Source: CAZIOH01 sp964540815
GTDB lineage: Bacteria; Myxococcota_A; Polyangia; Fen-1088
Assembly: GCA_964540815.1 (NCBI GenBank)
Contig: CAZIOH010000091.1
Span: 1-28,226 of the forward strand
Reading direction: 5' to 3'
DNA length: 28,226 nucleotides
Under the pieces are notes generated by a model. That model had not been told where the DNA came from, did not search any database, and was given only the letters and a program-made list of their open reading frames with translations. Positions within the stretch are counted from its first letter, which is position 1, and the number at the start of each line of letters is the position of its first letter. Position numbers and translations under genes: made by a program. Below, piece by piece: positions 22,944 through 28,226 of the stretch.

Positions 22944-24107
22944 TCATGCGGCGCCACCCGGCCTCGTGCCCTGCCAGGCCGCTTGCAAGAGCTGCCGGAT
23001 CCCGCTTCGCTCGAGCGGCCGCGGGTTGTCGTATGTACCCATCATCGCCAGATCCGCCGCCTCGTCCAGCGCCGATTCCGGCAGGCCGAGCTGTCGCAGG
23101 GCGAGCGGCGCGTGCAGTCGCTGGGCCAGATCGAAGAGACCCACTGCGGGATCGGCGCCGCCCAGCGCCCGCCCCAGGCGGGCCATCGCCTCGACGGCGA
23201 AGTCGCGGTTGTACTGCACGACGTGCGGCAAGAGGACGGTGTGGGTCTCGGCGTGCGGCAAGTCGTAGCGTCCACCGAGGAGATGGCAGAGCTTGTGATG
23301 CAGCGCCATGCTGGTGGCGGCGAGGCAGCTCCCGGCGAGCCAGGCGCCATAGAGGGCCTCCCCGCGCGCCTCGGCCCGGGCCTCGCGGTCGGAGTCGTCG
23401 GCGACCACCCGAGGCAGGCTGGCGACGAGCGCGCGAATTCCTTCCTCTGCCATCAGCGAGGTGATGGGGTTGCGGTCTCGTGCGTAGAGCGCCTCCACGC
23501 AGTGGGCGATGCCGTTCACGCCGCTCGGCCCCGCCACCTTGACCGGCAACGTCGCCAGCAGCTCGGGATCGTAGATCACCGCTCGAGGCAGCACCCGCTC
23601 GTCGCGGCCCGTCCTCTTCTGGCCCCGGGCGGTCACGCCGAAGACGGGCGTCATCTCGGAGCCGGAGAAGGTGGTGGGGATGGCGAGCGTCGCCAGCGCG
23701 CCCGAGGGGCGGCCGCGCTCTGCCGCGGCGACGCTTCCGCTCGACCCCGGCGCCGCCTCCCCGGCGGCCACCGCCAGCGCCGCGGCTTCGAGCGCCAGGG
23801 CCTTGCCGAGGCCGATGGTCGATCCGCCGCCGATGGCGATGCACCCGTCGGCACCGACCGCCTCCGCCGCCGCGCGGGCGGCGAGGACGGTGTCGACGGG
23901 GACGTGCATCACCGCCCCGGCGAAGATCCCGGCGACGCGCTCACCGGCGCGCCGGGCCACCTCGTCGGCGAGGCGCCGCTGTCCGGGGGTGCTCAGCACG
24001 AGCGCGCGCCGCATGCCGAGGCGCTCGACCTCCGCCGCGAGCCCGGCGAAGGCGCCCGCCCCGAAGACCACCCGTGACGGCAGGCCGATGTGAACGAAGT
24101 TTCGCAA
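22944..24107 (-). CDS. Maleylacetate reductase
   Basis: A NAD(P)H-dependent enzyme of the iron-type alcohol dehydrogenase fold that reduces maleylacetate to 3-oxoadipate, which then enters the tricarboxylic acid cycle. The 387 residues include GGGSTIGLGKA for the nucleotide, IPTTFSGSEMTPVFG, NGIAHCVEAL, and MALHHKLCHLLGG with LPHAETHTVLLPH carrying the conserved His residues. A Gly/Ala/Ser-rich insert (about 117-138) is unusual compared with known family members. Equivalent to HapF/PnpE of hydroquinone pathways. The gene begins 27 bases after the dehydrogenase gene. Confidence 0.92.
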   Translation of the reverse strand: MRNFVHIGLPSRVVFGAGAFAGLAAEVERLGMRRALVLSTPGQRRLADEVARRAGERVAGIFAGAVMHVPVDTVLAARAAAEAVGADGCIAIGGGSTIGLGKALALEAAALAVAAGEAAPGSSGSVAAAERGRPSGALATLAIPTTFSGSEMTPVFGVTARGQKRTGRDERVLPRAVIYDPELLATLPVKVAGPSGVNGIAHCVEALYARDRNPITSLMAEEGIRALVASLPRVVADDSDREARAEARGEALYGAWLAGSCLAATSMALHHKLCHLLGGRYDLPHAETHTVLLPHVVQYNRDFAVEAMARLGRALGGADPAVGLFDLAQRLHAPLALRQLGLPESALDEAADLAMMGTYDNPRPLERSGIRQLLQAAWQGTRPGGAA

Positions 24108-24134
24108 CCGCTGGCCCGTCCCGCGCTCCTGCGC

Positions 24135-25628
24135 TCACGCACGCGGGTAGTAGGGGGGAATCTTGGCGTCGACGTTGACCCAGATGGACTTGGCCTCGGT
24201 GTAGTCGTGCATGGCCTCGAAGCCCATGTCGCGCCCGTAGCCGGAGTTGCCGACGCCGCCGAAGGGCGAGCCGGGGTTCACCCTCTTGTAGCAGTTGATC
24301 CACACCATGCCGGTGCGCATCGACGCGGCGACGCGGTGGGCGCGCTGCAGATCGCGCGTCCAGAGCCCACCCCCGAGCCCGTAGGCCGTGCCGTTGGCGA
24401 TGGCCATCACCTCATCCTCGGAGCGGAAGGTGGTGACGGTGACGAAGGGACCGAACACCTCCTCCTGGCACACGCGATCGTTCGGCCGCGCGCGCACCAC
24501 CGTCGGCTCGAGGTAGTAGCCCTTCGCCAGCTCGTCGCGCGCCGGCACTTGTCCCCCGAGCAGCACCTCGCCCCCCTGCTCGAGGGCGATCTGGAGGTAG
24601 CCGAGCACGCGCTCGCGGTGCTGTGCCGACGTGAGGGGGCCCATCTCGGTCGTCGCCTCGAGCGGGTTGCCGATGCGGATGGAGCGGGCCAGCGTCAGGA
24701 AGCCGTCGAGGAACGCGTCGGCGATCGACTCGTGGAGGAGCAGGCGCGAGCCGGCGATGCAGGCCTGTCCCTGGTTGTGGAAGATCGCGAAGGCGGCGCC
24801 GTTGATCGCGGCCGTCAGGGGCGCGTCGTCGAAGACGATGTTGGCGCCCTTGCCGCCGAGCTCGAGCTGCACCCGCTTGAGGTTGCCGGCCGAGGCCTCG
24901 ACGATCTTGCGGCCGATGGCGGTCGAGCCAGTGAACGAGATCTTGTCGACGCCGGGGTGTTCGGCGAGGTGCTGCCCGGCCACGGGGCCATAGCCCGGGA
25001 CGATATTGATGACCCCCCGCGGAAAGCCGACCTCGCGCACCAGCTCGGCCAGCTTCAGGCTCGACAGCGGCGTCAGCTCGGCGGGCTTCATCACCACCGT
25101 GTTCCCGGCGGCGAGCGCCGGCCCCATCTTCCAGCTCGTGAACATGAGCGGAAAGTTCCAGGGGACGATCTGGCCGACCACGCCGAGCGGCTCGCGCAGG
25201 ACGTAGTTGAGGAAGCCGGCGTCGACCGGTACGACGCTGCCCTGGACCTTGTCCGCCATGCCGCCGAAGTAGCGGAAGGTCGCCGCCGTCCGGGGCACGT
25301 CGAGGTTCTTCGTGTCGCGCAGCGGATGGCCCGTGTCCATGGATTCGAGCTGGGCGAGCGCGGGGGCGTGGGCGTCGATGGCGTCGGCCAGCCGCAGCAG
25401 CAACCGCCCGCGGTCGCTGGCCGCCAGGCGCGACCAGGCCGGGAAGGCCCCGCGCGCCGCCGCCACCGCGCGATCGACGTCCTCGCGCCGTCCCTCGGCG
25501 ATCTCGGTGATGACGGAGCCGTCGTGGGGGTTGAGGACCGTCAGGCGTCCCCCGGCCAGCGCGTCGACCATCTCACCGTCGATGAAGAGGCGGCTCTGAA
25601 TGGGCCCGCCCGGTGTGCCGCTCGTCAA
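24135..25628 (-). CDS. Aldehyde dehydrogenase, 4-hydroxymuconic semialdehyde type
   Basis: An NAD(P)-dependent ALDH of 497 residues, predicted to oxidise 4-hydroxymuconic semialdehyde to maleylacetate (HapE/PnpD role). It contains IVPWNFPLMFTSWKMGPALAAGN (cofactor binding), FTGSTAIGRKI, the catalytic Glu in LELGGKGANIVFDD, the catalytic Cys in NQGQACIAGSRL, and EVFGPFVTV. The reading frame runs far upstream, antisense-like. The best start is the TTG at 25628, overlapping the TGA of the dioxygenase large-subunit gene (TTGA), a coupling arrangement. No ATG or GTG lies nearby. Substrate is inferred from the operon, not from the ALDH sequence. Confidence 0.9.
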   Translation of the reverse strand: MTSGTPGGPIQSRLFIDGEMVDALAGGRLTVLNPHDGSVITEIAEGRREDVDRAVAAARGAFPAWSRLAASDRGRLLLRLADAIDAHAPALAQLESMDTGHPLRDTKNLDVPRTAATFRYFGGMADKVQGSVVPVDAGFLNYVLREPLGVVGQIVPWNFPLMFTSWKMGPALAAGNTVVMKPAELTPLSSLKLAELVREVGFPRGVINIVPGYGPVAGQHLAEHPGVDKISFTGSTAIGRKIVEASAGNLKRVQLELGGKGANIVFDDAPLTAAINGAAFAIFHNQGQACIAGSRLLLHESIADAFLDGFLTLARSIRIGNPLEATTEMGPLTSAQHRERVLGYLQIALEQGGEVLLGGQVPARDELAKGYYLEPTVVRARPNDRVCQEEVFGPFVTVTTFRSEDEVMAIANGTAYGLGGGLWTRDLQRAHRVAASMRTGMVWINCYKRVNPGSPFGGVGNSGYGRDMGFEAMHDYTEAKSIWVNVDAKIPPYYPRA

Positions 25629-26653
25629 AAGTCCACCGGCCAGGGCTTGAGCTCGCCGCGCTCGTAGCGCTGGGGCAGATCGGCGGTGGCGTTCTCCCAT
25701 ACGAGCAGCATCGCTCGCTTCTTGGAGAAGCCCTGGTGCCGGATGTCGGCGGGCATGGCCGCCACGTCGCCCGCCTTCATGGTCAAGCGCGAGCGCGGAC
25801 GCCCGGTCTCCCGGTCCGCCACCTCCCAGGTGATCTCGTCCGAGAGCTGCAAGAACCACTCGACGCGGTCGTTGCCGTGGATGATGGGCAGGATGTACTC
25901 CTCCGTGGTGGGGCAGAACAAGCTGCGCCCACACACCGAGGTCACCGACGGGTTCCAGGTGACGTCCGAGCGAGACAGGTACTTGAAGAGGTTGAACGCG
26001 TGCACCTCCCCCTCGAAGCCGGGCTCGACCTCGATCTCCGGCTCGCCCTGATCGACGTCCGCGAAGGCGCGGTTGACGGGGAAGCCGTCGGCGTCGCTGC
26101 GCAGGGGCGAGTCCCCGGGCAGCCCGGTCATGCGCTTGGTGGCGATGCGAAACCGATCGATGGCGGCCAGGTTGTTGCCGTTCTTCTCGCCGAAGGGGCT
26201 GTTCTCGGTCTCGGCGGGCGCGGCGAAGGGATCGAAGCCGGCGTTGACCCAGTCGGCGAGGATCTCCTTGAAGCGCGCCATCGCGTCCGTGCTGTCGAAG
26301 GCCTCGACGTAGGACAAGCCGGCGCCGTGGATCGCCTCGTTGTAGCGGCCGGCGAAGATCTCGACCCGGCCGTAGAGGTTGCGCGTGCCGAAGACGGCGT
26401 CGAAGTTCACCAGGCCATAAAAGAAGTTCCAGGCCACGTCGCGCATCAGGGCGCGCAGGAACGCGTCGGCGCTCATGGTGTGCGACTGGCGGTGGCCCTT
26501 GGCCGGCCACGTCACGGTGACGAAGTATTCGTCACGGGCGAAGGAGAACTGGCCCAAGGTGAAGGCGTGGTAGCCGGCGACGGTGTCGCTGGCGGGCGCT
26601 GCCGGAGCGGGCCGAGCGGGATCCGAAGGATGGATGCGGGCGGTGGCGGTCAT
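25625..26653 (-). CDS. hqdB: Hydroquinone 1,2-dioxygenase large subunit
   Basis: The Fe(II)-binding large subunit (HapD/PnpD-type, cupin-like) of the two-subunit enzyme that opens hydroquinone to 4-hydroxymuconic semialdehyde. It has 342 residues, as expected. The iron-site residues can be placed: H259, N261 and E265 in IIHGNDRVEW, and H306 in DIRHQGF. The 2-4-41 spacing equals the set I recall from the PnpCD structure (H256, N258, E262, H303). Other family landmarks are GTRNLYGRVEIFAGRYNEAIH and DVTWNPSVTSVCGRSLFCPTTEEY. GAGGAG lies 6 bases before the ATG at 26653, excluding an upstream in-frame ATG. It follows the small-subunit gene by 33 bases. Confidence 0.92.
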   Translation of the reverse strand: MTATARIHPSDPARPAPAAPASDTVAGYHAFTLGQFSFARDEYFVTVTWPAKGHRQSHTMSADAFLRALMRDVAWNFFYGLVNFDAVFGTRNLYGRVEIFAGRYNEAIHGAGLSYVEAFDSTDAMARFKEILADWVNAGFDPFAAPAETENSPFGEKNGNNLAAIDRFRIATKRMTGLPGDSPLRSDADGFPVNRAFADVDQGEPEIEVEPGFEGEVHAFNLFKYLSRSDVTWNPSVTSVCGRSLFCPTTEEYILPIIHGNDRVEWFLQLSDEITWEVADRETGRPRSRLTMKAGDVAAMPADIRHQGFSKKRAMLLVWENATADLPQRYERGELKPWPVDF

Positions 26654-26686
26654 GGTGCTCTCCTCGCGCTGCGGAAGGCGGTTCAA

Positions 26687-27277
26687 TCAGCGAACGCAGA
26701 TGTCGGCCCACTTCTCGATCGTGAGATCGCCCTTCTGGGTCTGCTGGATGAGCGCCGCCGGCTGAGCGGCGCTGAAGCGGTAAGCAGCGCCCTTGGGCAA
26801 GAGCGCCTGATGGCCGCGCCGCAGGCGAATGCGGCCCATCCGTCTGCCCTGCGGCTCGCCTTCGATCCGGACCGTGCCGGGCCGGACCGTGCCGGGCCGG
26901 ACCGTGCCGGGCCGGACCGTGCCGGGCTCGGCCTTGGCGGCGCTCGCTCGGGTATCGCCGAGAGCGGTGGGCGGCGTGTCGGCGGCCGGGGCGCCATCGC
27001 CCGTCAGCTTGACGAGCTCGACCTCCACCTCGCCGTCCATCACCACGACGAACTCGTCGTGGGCACACGACATCCAGCTCGATCGCCCTTCGGCCCGAAT
27101 GGCCTCGATGACGTACTCGAGGTTCTTGGCGACGGCGATCTTCTCGTAGGGCTTGGCGCTGGCGACGACCTCGAAGACGTTCGAGTACACGTAGTGCTTG
27201 GGATCATCGTTGATGATCTCGATGGATCCCTTCTCGTACGCGGCGATCGAGCCAAACACGGTCCGGTAGCTCGCCAT
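26687..27277 (-). CDS. hqdA: Hydroquinone 1,2-dioxygenase small subunit
   Basis: The small subunit (HapC/PnpC-type) needed for the activity and stability of the large subunit. It starts MASYRTVFGSIAAYEKGSIEIINDDPKHYVYSNVFEVV, which is characteristic of this family, and continues with CAHDEFVVVMDGEVEVELVKL, a cupin-like strand set, and a C-terminus with QQTQKGDLTIEKWADIC. At 196 residues it appears some 25-30 residues longer than typical, because residues about 100-138 hold an Ala/Thr-rich stretch and four PGTVR repeats. GAGGAGG lies 4-5 bases before the ATG at 27277. It is the first gene of the operon. Confidence 0.9.
   Translation of the reverse strand: MASYRTVFGSIAAYEKGSIEIINDDPKHYVYSNVFEVVASAKPYEKIAVAKNLEYVIEAIRAEGRSSWMSCAHDEFVVVMDGEVEVELVKLTGDGAPAADTPPTALGDTRASAAKAEPGTVRPGTVRPGTVRPGTVRIEGEPQGRRMGRIRLRRGHQALLPKGAAYRFSAAQPAALIQQTQKGDLTIEKWADICVR
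26869..26928. repeat. Four tandem 15-bp repeats inside hqdA
   Basis: The unit GGACCGTGCCGGGCC is repeated four times, the last copy ending T instead of C. On the coding strand each unit gives PGTVR, so the array keeps the frame. It lies in a predicted surface loop of the small subunit. Confidence 0.95.
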
Positions 27278-27327
27278 GATCCCTCCTCGGGAAAAAAGGG
27301 CCGCCCGGTTTCGAGGGCGTGAACCAC

Positions 27328-27355
27328 ATTTTCCCACACGGCCAGAAATCGGCAA
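27328..27355 (-). promoter_or_regulatory. Candidate promoter of the hydroquinone operon
   Basis: On the reverse strand, TTGCCG (27355-27350) and GAAAAT (27333-27328) are 16 bases apart, each matching 4 of 6 positions of the sigma-70 boxes. The -10 box lies about 50 bases before the hqdA start. This short A/T-rich island stands out in a very GC-rich region. The match is modest, so this is a candidate only. Confidence 0.35.
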
Positions 27356-27365
27356 GCATCGTTCG

Positions 27366-27381
27366 GGGTCCGGCCGGACCC
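27366..27381. promoter_or_regulatory. 16-bp perfect palindrome, candidate operator
   Basis: GGGTCCGGCCGGACCC is its own reverse complement. It lies directly upstream of the candidate -35 box, about 90 bases before hqdA. That is a suitable place for an activator site. No regulator gene is found in the window, so the protein that might bind is unknown. Confidence 0.4.
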
Positions 27382-27395
27382 GGTCTGGCCGAGCG

Positions 27396-28124
27396 TCAAC
27401 AATTCGAGGCACCGCGACGGTCGATCCGCCTCGGGACTGCCGGCGTCGTCCTCTCCCTTGCGTGGTGGTGTGGCCAGCGAGGGAGGAACGACGCCCGCGC
27501 CCGGAGACGCTGGCGCCGCCGATGGCTCGGGGTCCGCGGACGTGCCCCCCAAGGATGGCCCGCCCGTGCGATGTCTCCTTCCTCTCGATCCAGGGACGTG
27601 CGCCGGAGCCATCCGCCCCTTTCGCTACGACGCGGTGACCCGGTCGTGCGACTGTCTTCACCCATGGGGGCTGTGGTGGCAACGAGAACGGCTTCGGGTC
27701 GCTCGCCGAATGCGAAAAGACCTCTCAGGTCGTTCCGGCATCGACCCCTTGCCAGATCGACGCCACTGATCCGAGCCTGCCAGGCGTGCGTGCGCCGGCA
27801 TGACCTCCGGAGAGCCGAGGGACAATCGCTCGAGCACAGCTCGGCCGAGCAGCCGACAACCGCCGACTCCGACGCGGCCGCCGCCGCGCCACCGCCTGTG
27901 CCGAAGCGGCCTCCAGCCCCGCCGCTAACGACGCTGCCTCCGGTCGCCGCGTCGCCGACTCTGCCGTCAGCACCCGCGTCGCCACTCGACTGCGCGCCGC
28001 CGAACGCGCCCAGGATTCCGGCAGCCAAGCAGGTCCACAAGGCGACGGCGGCGGCTAACCGGATTGCAGCGGCCGGGCGGCGCCTGCCGCCGAATTCCAG
28101 TATCGTTGGACGGACAAGGCACAT
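27396..28124 (-). CDS. Possible lipoprotein-like ORF, probably decayed
   Basis: A reverse ORF from ATG at 28124. Residues 18-40 (AAAIRLAAAVALWTCLAAGILGAFGG) look like a lipoprotein signal whose expected lipobox LGAC has become LGAF. A Gly/Ala/Ser/Asp-rich linker (GGSVVSGGAGGRFGTGG) follows, as in myxobacterial surface proteins. Beyond about residue 110 it becomes Arg-rich and lies antisense to the better-supported Kunitz remnant, so the true coding part probably covers only about 27790-28124. No domain is recognised. Nothing else is supported in 28125-28226. Confidence 0.3.
   Translation of the reverse strand: MCLVRPTILEFGGRRRPAAAIRLAAAVALWTCLAAGILGAFGGAQSSGDAGADGRVGDAATGGSVVSGGAGGRFGTGGGAAAAASESAVVGCSAELCSSDCPSALRRSCRRTHAWQARISGVDLARGRCRNDLRGLFAFGERPEAVLVATTAPMGEDSRTTGSPRRSERGGWLRRTSLDREEGDIARAGHPWGARPRTPSHRRRQRLRARASFLPRWPHHHARERTTPAVPRRIDRRGASNC
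27458..27803 (+). pseudogene. Kunitz/BPTI-type protease inhibitor domain, frameshifted
   Basis: A Gly/Ala/Asp/Pro-rich leader is followed by a Kunitz domain. In one frame it reads CLLPLDPGTCAG, then FRYDAVTRSCDC. After one extra base (c at 27656) it continues FTHGGCGGNENGFGSLAECEKTS. The cysteine spacings are 9, 16, 8, 13 and 4, exactly those of BPTI (5-14-30-38-51-55), but the last Cys is Ser (TCT, one substitution from TGT). The second frame ends TGA at 27803. The frame is open from TTG at 27458 (further back to about 27323), and no signal peptide is seen, so the 5' end may be missing too. Kunitz domains are mainly eukaryotic. A sequencing error could explain the frameshift but not the missing Cys. 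Confidence 0.7.
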
Positions 28125-28226
28125 GCGGCGACCGATGGAGCAACGGTACGATCAGATCGGGGTGGGCTACACCGATCGAAGGCAGCCGGATCCTCGTCTC
28201 GCTACCGACATTCACGATGCTCTTGG

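Overview
The window is very GC-rich (codon third positions are almost all G or C). It carries Gly/Ser/Ala-rich lipoproteins, a Kunitz-domain remnant and divergent housekeeping genes. Together these suggest a Myxococcota (Polyangia-like) or other deltaproteobacterial-lineage chromosome. That assignment is an inference from style, because no marker gene settles it.

Positions 1-14705 look like ordinary chromosome. They hold an intact Lon protease (109-2478), then a 458-base non-coding convergent gap with a strong interrupted inverted repeat. Next come a reverse-strand pair (a ferritin-like di-iron protein and a phosphoglycolate-phosphatase-type HAD hydrolase), a zinc-ribbon/SH3-like small protein, and an RlmI-type 23S rRNA methyltransferase. 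A double-domain M16 peptidase (reverse) diverges from a run of four forward genes: MFS transporter, Gly/Ser-linker secreted protein with a lectin/lyase-like C-terminus, esterase, and RlmD-like RNA methyltransferase. The last three are tightly spaced or overlapping.

Positions 14706-17255 are an accessory, degenerate segment that I read as an integron relic. It starts directly after the rlmD stop codon with the C-terminal part of an IntI-like tyrosine recombinase. That fragment is frameshifted and cut by a degenerate 948-bp IS3-family element. Two attC-like sites follow. The one at 16563-16628 is complete, with R''/L''/L'/R' boxes and an extrahelical G. The other, at 15838-15897, seems to have lost its outer R'' box to the IS. 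They delimit a BrnT-type toxin (frameshifted) with an XRE-type antitoxin, then a one-gene cupin cassette and possibly a third tiny cassette. The integrase fragment lies on the same strand as the cassettes, which is the reverse of the classical arrangement.

Positions 17256-27277 are a single ten-gene reverse-strand operon for degrading hydroquinone-type aromatics. From its promoter the order is: two-subunit hydroquinone 1,2-dioxygenase (small, large), 4-hydroxymuconic-semialdehyde-type dehydrogenase, maleylacetate reductase, a complete branched-chain-type ABC importer (Tat-exported binding protein, LivG, LivF, LivH, LivM), and an intradiol (hydroxyquinol-type) dioxygenase. Together they would take up an aromatic or related acid, cleave hydroquinone to 4-hydroxymuconic semialdehyde, oxidise that to maleylacetate and reduce it to 3-oxoadipate. 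The intradiol enzyme feeds hydroxyquinol into the same intermediate. A 16-bp perfect palindrome lies just upstream of a candidate promoter for this operon.

Positions 27278-28226 hold the operon promoter region, then a broken forward gene for a Kunitz/BPTI-type inhibitor domain (one-base frameshift, last cysteine changed to Ser). A low-confidence reverse lipoprotein-like ORF whose lipobox cysteine appears to be Phe ends the window.
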